64,000 bases of DNA from Psychrosphaera aestuarii (GTDB lineage: Bacteria; Pseudomonadota; Gammaproteobacteria; Enterobacterales; Alteromonadaceae), in assembly GCF_017948405.1 (NCBI RefSeq), contig NZ_CP072844.1, positions 2,914,001-2,978,000 on the forward strand, written 5' to 3'. The notes below the pieces were generated by a model. That model saw nothing but the letters and a program-made list of their open reading frames with translations. It was not told where the DNA came from and searched no databases. Position 1 is the first letter of the stretch. The number at the start of each line of letters is the position of its first letter. A program made the translations under genes and the position numbers. This document shows, piece by piece, positions 36,382 to 45,383 of this stretch.

Positions 36382-37176
36382 GTGCGCATAATTTTAAAAT
36401 GGACTGGCGTTATTGCCATAATATTGAGCTTATTTGTACCTGCTGTTAATGCGGGCAAAGTCGCGATCGTAATTGATGACATTGGCTACAAACGCTCTGA
36501 CAAAAAATTAGTAGACTTAGATGCGGCGTTAACCTTTGCCGTGTTACCACACACTCCCCTTGGCAGAAAGTACGCAAAACTCGCCGCAAAAAATCAACGC
36601 GATGTCATTATTCACCTTCCAATGCAAGCTCGCAGTAATAATGAGTTATTAGGGCCCGGCGCATTACTGAACGGCATGAGTAAACAGCAGTATCAAAATA
36701 CACTTATTGCAGCGTTAGAAGATATTCCGTATGCAATAGGTGTTAATAATCATATGGGCAGTTTACTGACGCAAATGGAGCAACCTATGGCGTGGACAAT
36801 GGAATTGCTTAGACAACATAATATGTTTTTTCTAGACAGCAAAACCACTCGACATAGTAAAATTGAAGTCATTGCTTCTGAGTGGGGTGTAAATTCGCTT
36901 CATCGAAATATTTTTTTAGATCACGAAAAAGACAAAGAGCAAATTAGAAAACAATTCAAACGTCTTATTAATATTGCCAGAAATTATGGGACAGCCATCG
37001 GCATTGGCCACCCGTATACTGAAACTTATGAAGTACTGCAAGAACAACTTTTGGAGCTTGAAGAGGCTGGTATTGAGTTAGTCCCACTGTCTAGTCTGTT
37101 ACCGACTTCTCCGGTTATTCAATTTGCAGGACAGCGACCTGAAAACGAGCAGCTTGAACCAACAATAACTGAATAA
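36382..37176 (+). CDS. yibQ: Divergent polysaccharide deacetylase family protein (YibQ)
   Basis: The 264-residue exported protein has a signal peptide ending near VNA-GK and a NodB-related fold: VAIVIDDIGYKRSDK near residue 27, FAVLPHTPLGRK near 53, VIIHLPMQ near 75 and GVNNHMGSLLT near 119. This family keeps the Asp and His positions but lacks proof of deacetylase activity. The start codon is GTG. gpmI-envC-yibQ is a conserved order, suggesting an envelope role. Confidence 0.9.
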   Translation: MRIILKWTGVIAIILSLFVPAVNAGKVAIVIDDIGYKRSDKKLVDLDAALTFAVLPHTPLGRKYAKLAAKNQRDVIIHLPMQARSNNELLGPGALLNGMSKQQYQNTLIAALEDIPYAIGVNNHMGSLLTQMEQPMAWTMELLRQHNMFFLDSKTTRHSKIEVIASEWGVNSLHRNIFLDHEKDKEQIRKQFKRLINIARNYGTAIGIGHPYTETYEVLQEQLLELEEAGIELVPLSSLLPTSPVIQFAGQRPENEQLEPTITE

Positions 37177-37215
37177 CCATTTTTAAGTCATATAAAACTG
37201 ACTGGCTTAGCCAGC

Positions 37216-38031
37216 CTAATTTACTTCTACTTCGTAGGAAGTGAACTTTCTGATATTTATGACCCCTGTATCTAAAATTAAATACTGCCCTTTTATGCCT
37301 TGAAGTACGCCACTTACAACCGGGTTCTTATCGAAGTTATGAGAAGCGATTTTGCTTGGATATTGATCAACTGGAAAATTAATGTCTACAACTTCTTCTG
37401 ATAACTGCTCAACAGCGTCAGCACCAAACTTGAGCCTTACTTCATCTAAGCGTTCATTAATCAATGGAATTAGCTCTAACGCTTTTTGTTGCAGATCAAT
37501 TTCAATATTGTCGCCCTTAAGCATGGCTCGCCAATTTGTCTTATCGGCAATAAAATCAGTCAACGCCGTTTCAACCAATCCTGAAATGAGACGGGTTTTA
37601 ACCTTAAAAATAGGCAGAGCTTGAGTCGCACCTTGATCAATCCAGCGAGTAGGAATTTGCGTATGTCTAGTAATACCAACTTTTAAACCAGAAGTATTGG
37701 CGAGATAGACATAATGCGGGATCATACAATTGTCTTCGCCCCACTGAGGCTCACGACATGTCCCCTCCGCATGGTGACATGTTTCTGGCTTCATAATACA
37801 CATATCACACGCTGCTAATTTCCGCATACAAGGAAAACAAAAGCCTTGTGAGAAGCTCTTTTTGGTTTTTTTGCCACAGTTAGAGCAGTGAATATTGCCT
37901 GTGTGTGTCAATGTAACTTGAGTTCCAATTCGCGCTGACAAATCAAATAACTCTTCTCCTACTGGCAGTGAATAAGTTACGTTACTTTGTGCATCTAACG
38001 TAGATCGCATCTTTTTTATATTGCCAATCAT
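37216..38031 (-). CDS. DUF2797 zinc-ribbon protein
   Basis: The 271-residue protein has paired cysteines (CSNCGKK near residue 46, CFPCMRKLAACDMC near 61, CHH and CREP nearby) consistent with a multi-zinc N-terminal region, then VYLANTSGLKVGITRHTQIPTRWIDQGA near 108, which resembles the GIY-YIG-like core of DUF2797. Catalysis is unproven. It is convergent with yibQ and lies downstream of the rpoH terminator. Confidence 0.85.
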   Translation of the reverse strand: MIGNIKKMRSTLDAQSNVTYSLPVGEELFDLSARIGTQVTLTHTGNIHCSNCGKKTKKSFSQGFCFPCMRKLAACDMCIMKPETCHHAEGTCREPQWGEDNCMIPHYVYLANTSGLKVGITRHTQIPTRWIDQGATQALPIFKVKTRLISGLVETALTDFIADKTNWRAMLKGDNIEIDLQQKALELIPLINERLDEVRLKFGADAVEQLSEEVVDINFPVDQYPSKIASHNFDKNPVVSGVLQGIKGQYLILDTGVINIRKFTSYEVEVN

Positions 38032-38069
38032 GAGTGTCCTTAAATAAATTATAGTTAGCGGCCTAAATG

Positions 38070-38091
38070 AAAAAACCAGCCGAAGCTGGTT
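38070..38091 (-). terminator. Intrinsic terminator of rpoH
   Basis: On the minus strand AACCAGC pairs with GCTGGTT around TTCG and is followed by a T run (six A residues on the plus strand). It lies about 50 bases after the rpoH stop. Confidence 0.85.
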
Positions 38092-38139
38092 TTATTATAC
38101 GTCAATTTGAGTGTCTAACTGTTCATTTTTATCAATGAA

Positions 38140-39006
38140 TTATGCAGCTAGAAGACCTTGGATTTTTTTCATCGCATTTTTTTCTAACTGACGAACTCGC
38201 TCAGCAGAAACAGAATACTTATCAGCTAACTCCTGTAATGTTGTTTTGCTGTTATCATCTAACCAACGACTATAAAGAATATCTTGGCTTCGCTCATCTA
38301 GCGTTTTAATTGCCGATAATAAGCGCTGATTTGAGCGTTCTTCCCACTGCTCATTTGCAATGTTTTCGGCCATATCAGAGTTGTCTGCTTCGAGATATAG
38401 TGATGGTGAATATGCCGCTGTATCTGAGTCTTCGTCATCTACACCCATATCAAATGCCATATCGTAATTGCTCATGCGAGATTCCATCTCAAGCACTTCT
38501 TTTTTAGTAACACCTAGTGTCTCTGCAACATTTGCAACTTCATCATTACTAAACCAACCTAAGCGCTTTTTAGACTTACGAAGGTTAAAGAACAATTTAC
38601 GTTGTGCTTTTGTTGTTGCAACTTTAACGATACGCCAATTTTTTAAAACAAATTCATGAATCTCCGCTTTAATCCAATGTACAGCGAAAGAAACTAAACG
38701 AACCCCTACTTCAGGGTTAAAACGTTTTACTGCTTTCATAAGGCCAATATTGCCTTCTTGAATTAAATCAGCTTGAGGTAATCCATATCCAGAGTAACTA
38801 CGTGCAATGTGAACAACAAAACGTAAATGAGAAAATATTAATTGACGTGCAGACTCTAAGTCTCCGTCTTCATAAAGTTTATACGCAAGTTCACGTTCTT
38901 GATCCGCAGACAACATATCAATGCCAGAAACATAAGACACGTACGACTCGATACTACCTGTTTGAGGCGATAAGGCTAATGTCATTGATTTATTAACTTG
39001 ACTCAT
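38140..39006 (-). CDS. rpoH: RNA polymerase heat-shock sigma factor RpoH
   Basis: The 288-residue sigma-32 factor has region 2 ([41 protein letters not shown] near residues 81-125), the RpoH box [10 protein letters not shown] near 136 that is unique to this sigma, and region 4 with the [25 protein letters not shown] helix-turn-helix near 255. It directs transcription of chaperones and proteases, including hslVU in relatives. A perfect CIRCE element lies 45 bases upstream of the start, implying an extra layer of control by HrcA. A terminator separates it from ftsX upstream. Confidence 0.97.
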   Translation of the reverse strand: MSQVNKSMTLALSPQTGSIESYVSYVSGIDMLSADQERELAYKLYEDGDLESARQLIFSHLRFVVHIARSYSGYGLPQADLIQEGNIGLMKAVKRFNPEVGVRLVSFAVHWIKAEIHEFVLKNWRIVKVATTKAQRKLFFNLRKSKKRLGWFSNDEVANVAETLGVTKKEVLEMESRMSNYDMAFDMGVDDEDSDTAAYSPSLYLEADNSDMAENIANEQWEERSNQRLLSAIKTLDERSQDILYSRWLDDNSKTTLQELADKYSVSAERVRQLEKNAMKKIQGLLAA

Positions 39007-39051
39007 TGTGAAGCTCCTTTAGAAACCTGAATTGGTTAACTGACAATGATA

Positions 39052-39078
39052 TTAGCACTCTCAATCTAAGAGTGCTAA
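39052..39078. promoter_or_regulatory. CIRCE element (HrcA operator) upstream of rpoH
   Basis: TTAGCACTC and GAGTGCTAA form a perfect inverted repeat separated by exactly nine bases, identical to the CIRCE consensus bound by the heat-shock repressor HrcA. One further base pair extends each arm. It sits 45-72 bases upstream of the rpoH ATG. CIRCE normally controls groESL and dnaK operons, so its presence here suggests that HrcA represses the sigma-32 gene. Confidence 0.85.
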
Positions 39079-39210
39079 TTTTATTTTAACTATTTATAGA
39101 ACAAAAAGATCTATGTAAAACGAACAACACAGGAAAACAAAATATAACTAAATATCATTGACTTAAACAAAACACTATTCGTGGTATTGTGGTGTAAATT
39201 AGCGAATAAC

Positions 39211-39235
39211 AAAAAAGGTGGCTAAGACCACCTTT
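39211..39235 (-). terminator. Intrinsic terminator of ftsYEX
   Basis: On the minus strand AAAGGTGG pairs with CCACCTTT around a six-base loop and ends in TTTTTT. It lies 46 bases after the ftsX stop and upstream of the rpoH regulatory region. Confidence 0.85.
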
Positions 39236-39280
39236 GCTATATTTGACTATTTTGCTGTACGTTGGTTAGCGAGATATGGA

Positions 39281-40267
39281 TTAATCAAGGCTGGGTTCAA
39301 TTTCTTTTATATGACGATGAACTGACCAGTAGGCACCTGAGAAGCCTAACCCTGAAGCCAAAAGTAGTAACATTAGGAATTCAGAAAATGTTAAACCCTG
39401 AATTTCAAAATCAGACATGTACAAACCAGAGATATCCACCAAAGCAGACTGCATCCACCACACAACAAAGGTAAGGACTATAAAAGCAACTAATCCCCCC
39501 ATTAAGCCATACCATATCCCAGTATAAACAAACGGCCTTTGGATAAAGGACTCTGTTGCGCCAACCAGTTTCATTACTTCTATTTCTTCCCGACGAGAGA
39601 TAATAGACAACCGTATGGTGTTTCCAATAATAAGTACAACGGATACTAAAAGAAGAATAGCGACTGTAATAACCGATTCTTCAAGCATAGATACAATGGC
39701 GTTTAGTCTCGCTAACCAATCTATGTCTAACTTACCAAAATCAACCTCACGCTCTTTTTGTAGTTTATACAATAAACTTTTCGCTGGCTGTGCTTGTCGA
39801 TACTGGGGTTGTGGCGTTACTATTAATGACGCTGGTAACGGGTTGCTTTTCAAGTAATCAAGGGCTTGGCCGAAGCCTGACAGCTTTTTAAATTCCACCA
39901 GCGCGTCGTCTTTGCTTATATAGCGCAAAGACTCAACTTCATCGTAAGCACCAATTCGTCGAATAGCGCTTGAGATTTGTTGCTCTGATAAGTCTTCATG
40001 TAAAAACAGACTTATTTCTGAGGCACTATCCCACTGAACATTAATTGATTGAACGTTTTTAACAATTATATGCAAGGTTGCTGGCAAAGTAAGTGACAGA
40101 CCCATCACTAAGATCGTCATTACTGAGGCAATTGGGGTTCGCCAAATTTCACCTAAACTTGTTACTATTTGACGAATATTGTTAACCCAGAAAAAAATAA
40201 ATCGCTGAATTGGAACTATTTTTTGTTTAGATGCACCTGATTGTTCAGAATTAAATAGAATACTCAT
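39281..40267 (-). CDS. ftsX: Cell division ABC transporter-like permease FtsX
   Basis: The 328-residue protein has four transmembrane helices (around residues 45-70, 195-215, 247-270 and 293-315) and the large periplasmic loop between the first two that recruits EnvC. SIISRREEIEVMKLVGAT near 225 is the conserved cytoplasmic coupling segment. It pairs with FtsE, encoded eight bases upstream, to regulate septal amidase activation. Confidence 0.95.
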   Translation of the reverse strand: MSILFNSEQSGASKQKIVPIQRFIFFWVNNIRQIVTSLGEIWRTPIASVMTILVMGLSLTLPATLHIIVKNVQSINVQWDSASEISLFLHEDLSEQQISSAIRRIGAYDEVESLRYISKDDALVEFKKLSGFGQALDYLKSNPLPASLIVTPQPQYRQAQPAKSLLYKLQKEREVDFGKLDIDWLARLNAIVSMLEESVITVAILLLVSVVLIIGNTIRLSIISRREEIEVMKLVGATESFIQRPFVYTGIWYGLMGGLVAFIVLTFVVWWMQSALVDISGLYMSDFEIQGLTFSEFLMLLLLASGLGFSGAYWSVHRHIKEIEPSLD

Positions 40268-40275
40268 GTGCGTCC

Positions 40276-40965
40276 TTAAAACCCTAAACCATTGGTGGTG
40301 GAAGTTAATCCATCGTTAATCATTTGTCCTTTGTTTAACGTAAGCGTGCGGTTTTTCATTCGAGCAATTAAGCCTAAATCATGAGTCGCAATTAAAACCG
40401 ATACTCCTACATCATTAAACTGTTGAAATACGTTAATGATTTCTTTGGACAGTTCTGGGTCTAAGTTTCCCGTTGGTTCGTCCGCAAGTAACAATGGTGG
40501 CTTATTCACAACCGCTCTCGCAATACCTACTCGCTGCTGTTCGCCACCCGATAACGTTTTTGGATAGCATTTAGCTTTATCTAGTAGGCCTACTTTATCT
40601 AGTGCTGCATGGACACGCTTCGCAATTTCGCCTTGTGTATATCCTTCAATAACCAGGGGCAACGCCACATTGTCAAACACAGTATGCTCTTGTAAGAGTC
40701 TATGATTTTGGAAAATCATGCCAATGTCACGGCGAGCATATGGAACTTTGTTCGGGGTAATTAAGTTTAGGTTTTTGTCGTTTATAAAAACGTTACCGAT
40801 TGACGGACGCTCAATCATACTAATTAATTTTAGTAAGGTGCTCTTTCCTGCACCAGAGTGTCCTGTCAAAAAAGCCATTTCTCCTTTTGCAACTTCAAAT
40901 GAGACTTTTTCAAGCGCTCTAAAGCCACCTGGATAGGTTTTACTGACTTGTTCAAATCGGATCAT
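40276..40965 (-). CDS. ftsE: Cell division ATP-binding protein FtsE
   Basis: The 229-residue ATPase has Walker A GHSGAGKST near residue 36, the signature LSGGEQQRVGIARA near 139 and Walker B LLLADEPTGNLD near 159. It drives conformational change in FtsX at the division site. The ftsY-ftsE-ftsX operon order is conserved. Confidence 0.97.
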   Translation of the reverse strand: MIRFEQVSKTYPGGFRALEKVSFEVAKGEMAFLTGHSGAGKSTLLKLISMIERPSIGNVFINDKNLNLITPNKVPYARRDIGMIFQNHRLLQEHTVFDNVALPLVIEGYTQGEIAKRVHAALDKVGLLDKAKCYPKTLSGGEQQRVGIARAVVNKPPLLLADEPTGNLDPELSKEIINVFQQFNDVGVSVLIATHDLGLIARMKNRTLTLNKGQMINDGLTSTTNGLGF

Positions 40966-41058
40966 TTACGCTTCCCTAAACTTTAGAGCGAACATAGCCA
41001 CTCTATGATTCTTATTATTATTTACAGATTAACTCAACCAAATCTGGTTAAAAAGTAT

Positions 41059-42366
41059 TTAGTCGAATAACGCGTCAATAAATGTTTTATGCTCAAATGT
41101 TCTTAAGTCATCAACACCCTCACCAACGCCAATATAACGAATAGGAATATTATGCTGGGCTGCAACTGAGAAAATAACACCGCCCTTCGCTGAGCCATCA
41201 AGCTTAGTTAAGGTGATGCCTGTTAAGCCCACCGCTTCATTAAACAGCTTTGTTTGACTCATGGCGTTCTGACCTGTTGTCGCGTCAATTGTAAGCATAA
41301 CTTCATGTGGTACTTTGTCGTTTATCTTTTTCAACACACGAACAATTTTTTCTAATTCTTGCATCAAGTTATCTTTATTTTGCAAGCGACCTGCTGTGTC
41401 AGCAATTAACACATCAACCTTTCGCGCAGAGGCTGCTTGGTATGCGTCAAAAATAACTGACGCACTATCAGCTCCTGTATGCTGCGCAACAACTGGTACA
41501 TTGTTTCTTTCGCCCCAGACTTGCAATTGCTCAACCGCTGCGGCTCTAAACGTATCGCCTGCCGCTAACATTACAGATTTACCCTGCTGCTGAAATTGTT
41601 TCGCTAATTTACCGATTGTTGTGGTTTTACCAACTCCATTCACACCTACCATCAAAATTACGAATGGCCCGTCATCATTGTGGATCACTAAAGGCTTATC
41701 AGCTGTCGCCAAAATATCGGTCATTTCTTTTTTTAATAAGCCATACAAGGCATCAGCATCTTTTAGTTGTTTTCTGTCAGCATGTTCCGTCAGGCTATCA
41801 ATTAACTTCATCGTTGTATCCATGCCAACATCGGCCATCAACAACTGAGTCTCTAATTCTTCATATAGGTCATCATCTATTTGCTTTCCGGCAAACAATG
41901 ACAAAAAACCTCCGCCAATTTGCTCACGAGTTTTGGCCAACCCACGTTTTAAACGCTCAAATAAACCAGGCTTTTCTTGTGGCTGTGGCTGCGCATCAAC
42001 AATAGGTGTGAGTTCTGCCTGTTCTTCAATCTCTACCGGCGCTTTACTTTCGGCGGTGAGCTCCTGAGTAGATGTCGGCTCTAATTCGGAAAACGAGACT
42101 GCATCTGTTTGCTCAGTATCTTCTGTCTGCTTAGCATCTTCTGTCAGCTCAGTATCTTCTGCCTGCTCAGTTTGCTCGGTTTGCGCTTTTTGCTCCGTAT
42201 GTTCATCGATAGATTTAGGTGCAGGAGAAATGGGCGCCTCTATAGACGATTCAAGTTGGCTTTCAACGCCCTCGTTCTCAGTGTTTGCTACTGATTGCTC
42301 CGGTGTTGCCGGCGCCTCTTTTTTATCTTTACTAAACCAAGAAAAGAAACCTGACTTCTTTGCCAT
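41059..42366 (-). CDS. ftsY: Signal recognition particle receptor FtsY
   Basis: The 435-residue protein has a basic amphipathic start (MAKKSGFFSWFSKDKK), a long acidic A domain with low-complexity TEQTEQ/TEDTEQ repeats (residues about 20-125) and the NG GTPase region: GVNGVGKTTTIGKLA near 240, DTAGRLQNKD near 320 and TKLDGSAKGG near 385. It brings ribosome-SRP complexes to the membrane. The start at 42366 is chosen because the MAKK motif is conserved; a Met nine codons upstream is less likely. Divergent from rsmD. Confidence 0.96.
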   Translation of the reverse strand: MAKKSGFFSWFSKDKKEAPATPEQSVANTENEGVESQLESSIEAPISPAPKSIDEHTEQKAQTEQTEQAEDTELTEDAKQTEDTEQTDAVSFSELEPTSTQELTAESKAPVEIEEQAELTPIVDAQPQPQEKPGLFERLKRGLAKTREQIGGGFLSLFAGKQIDDDLYEELETQLLMADVGMDTTMKLIDSLTEHADRKQLKDADALYGLLKKEMTDILATADKPLVIHNDDGPFVILMVGVNGVGKTTTIGKLAKQFQQQGKSVMLAAGDTFRAAAVEQLQVWGERNNVPVVAQHTGADSASVIFDAYQAASARKVDVLIADTAGRLQNKDNLMQELEKIVRVLKKINDKVPHEVMLTIDATTGQNAMSQTKLFNEAVGLTGITLTKLDGSAKGGVIFSVAAQHNIPIRYIGVGEGVDDLRTFEHKTFIDALFD

Positions 42367-42454
42367 TAAAAAAACCTTTAAATGTGAACGCATGAGCGGG
42401 ATAATATGGCCTGTATGTTATCGTAAATCTTCGCAGATTTTAACTGTTCAATTG

Positions 42455-43102
42455 ATGAATAAAGGTGCAACTTTGAAACCCTCCTCAAATTTCCCGACTC
42501 GAACCAAAAAGAAATCGAGTAAAACACATAATAAAGGTGAAATTCGTCTCATTGGCGGTCAATGGCGAGGCAGACGCCTTCGGGTTCACGATAAGGAAGG
42601 TTTACGTCCGACTACCGATCGTTTAAAAGAAACATTATTTAACTGGCTAATGACTGAAATTCGTAACTCTACTGTTTTAGATTGTTTTGCGGGTGCTGGC
42701 TCCTTAGGCTTTGAAGCTGCTTCAAGAGGCGCTAAACAAGTGACTGCGATAGAAAAAAATAAACAGGCTGCCTTACAGTTAAAAGAAAATTGCCAATCGC
42801 TAAATGCAGGCACACAAATCACTGTTCATCAAGGCGACTTTTTTCAAAAAGCCAAATCAATAAGTGGCCAATTCAATATTGTTTTTGTTGACCCTCCATT
42901 TCACGCTAACTTGGTTCAACCGGCTATTGAGCTATTAATGGCTACCAACAAATTAGCCGAAAACTCATTGCTGTATATCGAGCAGGAACAAGGTGCAGAC
43001 TTTGATCTCAGCAATAGTAACAAGGCCGATAATTTTGAGTTAATAAAACAAAAGGATGCGGGCCAAGTTAACGCCCAACTCTATCGATTTATAAGCAATT
43101 AG
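42455..43102 (+). CDS. rsmD: 16S rRNA (guanine-966-N2)-methyltransferase RsmD
   Basis: The protein of about 215 residues carries IRLIGGQWRGRRL, the RPTTDRLKETLFNWL substrate segment, VLDCFAGAGSLGFEAASRGA for SAM binding and the catalytic DPPF motif (IVFVDPPFH). It methylates G966 of 16S rRNA. The frame is open well upstream into ftsY's antisense, but homologues begin near the ATG at 42455 or a TTG at 42473 that follows AAAGGTG. Divergent from ftsY, a conserved arrangement. Confidence 0.93.
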   Translation: MNKGATLKPSSNFPTRTKKKSSKTHNKGEIRLIGGQWRGRRLRVHDKEGLRPTTDRLKETLFNWLMTEIRNSTVLDCFAGAGSLGFEAASRGAKQVTAIEKNKQAALQLKENCQSLNAGTQITVHQGDFFQKAKSISGQFNIVFVDPPFHANLVQPAIELLMATNKLAENSLLYIEQEQGADFDLSNSNKADNFELIKQKDAGQVNAQLYRFISN

Positions 43103-43180
43103 AAAAACTATACTTCTGTCCCTGGTCTCAATAGACGAAGTTACCGAATAGCGTTAATCGATAATTGCTCACTACTATTT

Positions 43181-44155
43181 TTAACTCGAGCTCAAGTTTG
43201 CTAAGTCTACAGGGCTCTTCGTGAAACCGAACCTATTTCCCAAAATGTGGGTATAAATTTCTGTTGTTTTTAAATCAGAATGCCCTAACAACTCCTGCAC
43301 TGTTCTGATGTCGGTTCCCATCTGCAGAAGCTGGGTCGCAAATGAATGCCTAAACGTATGTGCCGTTACTCGTTTTGTCACACCACTAGCGGATACTGCT
43401 TTCCTTAATTGTTTCCTAAACGCCGACTCATGGATATGATGACGACAAATATAACCATCAAATGGATGTACGCAACGCGAGGATGACAGGAAAAGATATT
43501 GCCAACAAAAGTCCTTCGCAGCGTCACCAATTTTACGCTTCAGCCCTAAACTCATTGATGTAAAGCCCTCTCCTTCACTCAAGTCGCGTTCATGAATTCG
43601 GCGAGCCAATCTAATTTGATCTTGTAACGGCGCAATTAACGACATTGGCATTATCGTATACCTGTCTTTAGCCCCTTTCCCTCTATGAACAAGAATGGTT
43701 TTATTTTCGAAATTTAGGTCTTTTATCCTCAACTTAAGTACTTCATTGATTCTAAACCCTGAGCCATAAAGCAATGCAGTTATAAGCTTGTATTTGCCTT
43801 TCATCTGCATGAGAATTTCTTGCGCCTCATGAGACTCTAGAACCGTTGGCAACCGCTTAGGCTTGGTTGTATTAGAATAAGACAGCCCCTCGATTTCACG
43901 TTTTATAACATTCCTATACATAAATATAATTGCACACAAGGCTAGATTTTGTGTTGCTGCACTGACTTTTCTATCAACCGCTAGATAATTTAGAAAGCGC
44001 TCAATATCTAAGTTGCCTAAATCCTCTGGATGGCGCATGTCACAAAAGCGAATAAAATTTACAATCCAATAAATATAACTCTTTTCTGTTTTTAAACTGC
44101 ATCTGCGCGTCCGCATTTCAATCCGAACCGTTTCTATAAAGGGAATTTGTTTCAT
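43181..44155 (-). CDS. intI: Integron integrase IntI
   Basis: This 324-residue tyrosine recombinase has all five catalytic residues: Arg135 (GFRINEVL), Lys160 (RGKGAKDR), His266 and Arg269 (HTFRH), His292 (GHSD) and the nucleophile Tyr301 (IYTH). The insertion between about residues 222 and 252 (SSSRCVHPFDGYICRHHIHES) is the IntI-specific patch that recognises folded attC sites and separates integron integrases from XerCD. The start at 44155 has GGAG at six bases; the 13 extra upstream codons overlap a LexA-like box. The gene is intact, so the array may still be active. Confidence 0.97.
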   Translation of the reverse strand: MKQIPFIETVRIEMRTRRCSLKTEKSYIYWIVNFIRFCDMRHPEDLGNLDIERFLNYLAVDRKVSAATQNLALCAIIFMYRNVIKREIEGLSYSNTTKPKRLPTVLESHEAQEILMQMKGKYKLITALLYGSGFRINEVLKLRIKDLNFENKTILVHRGKGAKDRYTIMPMSLIAPLQDQIRLARRIHERDLSEGEGFTSMSLGLKRKIGDAAKDFCWQYLFLSSSRCVHPFDGYICRHHIHESAFRKQLRKAVSASGVTKRVTAHTFRHSFATQLLQMGTDIRTVQELLGHSDLKTTEIYTHILGNRFGFTKSPVDLANLSSS

Positions 44156-44163
44156 AATGACTC

Positions 44164-44183
44164 CACTGTGTTTATACCCAGTT
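44164..44183. promoter_or_regulatory. LexA-box-like sequence upstream of intI
   Basis: CACTGTGTTTATACCCAGTT matches the LexA consensus (CTGT-N8-ACAG) in 7 of the 8 core positions, and it overlaps a perfect 12-base palindrome CAGTTATAACTG at 44179-44190. It begins 9 bases upstream of the intI ATG. SOS control of integron integrases through LexA is established in Vibrio and class 1 integrons; here it is an inference. Confidence 0.45.
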
Positions 44184-44194
44184 ATAACTGTCAT

Positions 44195-44484
44195 TTTTCT
44201 AGTCTGCGAATTAATCTGTACCCTATATCTAAATTTTGTATCGGTTTGCGAATTCGACGCCCTGATATTTATTTAAGAAAACAATAAAATAGCTAAAACA
44301 GATAAAATTAAACAAGAATAAAACTGAACCCTCTTTTTATTTTCTCGTTTTTACCCGAAAAGTTTTTCTTTCAAACTTTTTAATAATTATCTACAGTACT
44401 GATATTAAATAAATAAATTCGTGTAATAGACAATATCTTATTAAGTCGACAAGTCAGCTTAAAAAGAATTCCACCTAATACACT
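44195..44484. other. intI-attI intergenic region
   Basis: This AT-rich segment of about 290 bases holds no gene. It should contain the intI promoter, any cassette promoter Pc and the accessory part of attI. I could not pick out a convincing -35/-10 pair reading into the cassettes. Confidence 0.5.
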
Positions 44485-44491
44485 GTTATGT
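44472..44491 (+). other. attI recombination core
   Basis: GTTATGT at 44485-44491 is the first GTTRRRY-like box of the array and lies 16 bases before the start codon of the first cassette gene. An ACCTAAT half-box is 6 bases to its left, giving an inverted simple site. Since no palindromic attC arm precedes it, this is the attI junction rather than an attC. Confidence 0.6.
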
Positions 44492-44506
44492 GTATTGGAG
44501 ATTTAA

Positions 44507-44773
44507 GTGACACACGGAGGAGCTGGAGCAATATTTCCATTATTAGCGTTGCTCGTTTTAGCTTTACCAATAATTTTATTTTGGGTCTTTCGTGGGTCTG
44601 GTAATTTCCAAAAAAGACGACTTATTGGCTTTAGTCAATTAGCAGTTTTGGCTCTATCAATCGTTTTATTCTTTACAGGTATCGAGCAATTGCAAAGCAT
44701 TGGTTTTGGTACAGCGTTTATTATTTTATTAAGTATGCTATTTACACCAGTCATATTTAAAAACCGAGTGTAA
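44507..44773 (+). CDS. Cassette 1: small membrane protein, unknown
   Basis: The 88-residue protein is almost wholly hydrophobic, with three likely transmembrane helices (residues about 8-28, 40-58 and 65-83) and a basic loop FQKRRLIG between the first two. The start is GTG with GGAG at eight bases. I recognise no family. As the first cassette it is closest to any array promoter. Confidence 0.7.
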   Translation: MTHGGAGAIFPLLALLVLALPIILFWVFRGSGNFQKRRLIGFSQLAVLALSIVLFFTGIEQLQSIGFGTAFIILLSMLFTPVIFKNRV

Positions 44774-44778
44774 AATAC

Positions 44779-44897
44779 ACATAACAAACGCCTGAATTTG
44801 CTCGTAAACTCGCTCGGACAATTAACAATGGGTTATTGTCGCTTGCGCTCAATAATTTTAACCCATTGTTAAATTGCCGCTTAGGCGGGCGTTAGGT
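44779..44897 (+). repeat. attC 1
   Basis: From ACATAAC to GTTAGGT, 119 bases. The central stem pairs CAATGGGTTA with TAACCCATTG. Member of the CGCTCGGACAATTAAC family shared with the sites at 45804, 47146 and 49186. Confidence 0.9.
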
Positions 44898-44913
44898 ATA
44901 CAAGGATAGTACG

Positions 44914-45378
44914 GTGAAAAACTTAACTTTCGTTTTAATCTGCTTATTGCTTTCTCTCTCAAGCAACGTCAAAGCAGCTTTTACTTCTGCGCAATTAATT
45001 GAAAAAGCCAAAGCGTTTGTCTCAGCTAAAAATGCACGCCAACAGCCCAATTCAACAATAAAAGAAATTGATAATTATATTTCTTTACTCTCTGATGACT
45101 TTGTTGACGAGCACGTTAAATTTAAGTTTACTTATACAAGTAAAACGAAACTTCGTGAAGATATTGTAAGTAAACTCAAAGATAAAGTAGTTTACAGTAA
45201 TATCGAAATTATTGAGATCATGGTTGGTGCAAATGTTGTGTTTGTAAAAATGAATGAATCAGGCAAAGTAAAACCAGCTCATTTAGACAAAACAATTGAG
45301 TACAATAAAATCAATATTGTCTCTTTAGAATTTGATAACGCAGGATTAGTTAAGCATATTCGTCGACATCACGGCTAA
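44914..45378 (+). CDS. Cassette 2: exported NTF2-like protein
   Basis: The 154-residue protein begins with a signal peptide (MKNLTFVLICLLLSLSSNVKA) and continues with a single domain whose helix-then-strand pattern (IDNYISLLSDDFVDEH, then four beta segments ending VSLEFDNAGLVKHIRRHH) resembles SnoaL/NTF2-like folds. Such domains bind small ligands or act as enzymes; no catalytic residues are assigned. The start is GTG with AAGGATAG upstream. Confidence 0.7.
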   Translation: MKNLTFVLICLLLSLSSNVKAAFTSAQLIEKAKAFVSAKNARQQPNSTIKEIDNYISLLSDDFVDEHVKFKFTYTSKTKLREDIVSKLKDKVVYSNIEIIEIMVGANVVFVKMNESGKVKPAHLDKTIEYNKINIVSLEFDNAGLVKHIRRHHG

Positions 45379-45383
45379 TGTAT

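Noticed and set aside
38310..38996. Small plus-strand frames opposite rpoH
   Set aside because: They are antisense shadows of a highly conserved gene with no start signals.
42230..42454. N-terminal extension of rsmD
   Set aside because: The open frame upstream of 42455 is antisense to ftsY and not part of RsmD homologues.
44195..44484. A tRNA or attachment site near intI
   Set aside because: No cloverleaf or CCA end can be found; the element is an integron, not a genomic island inserted at a tRNA.
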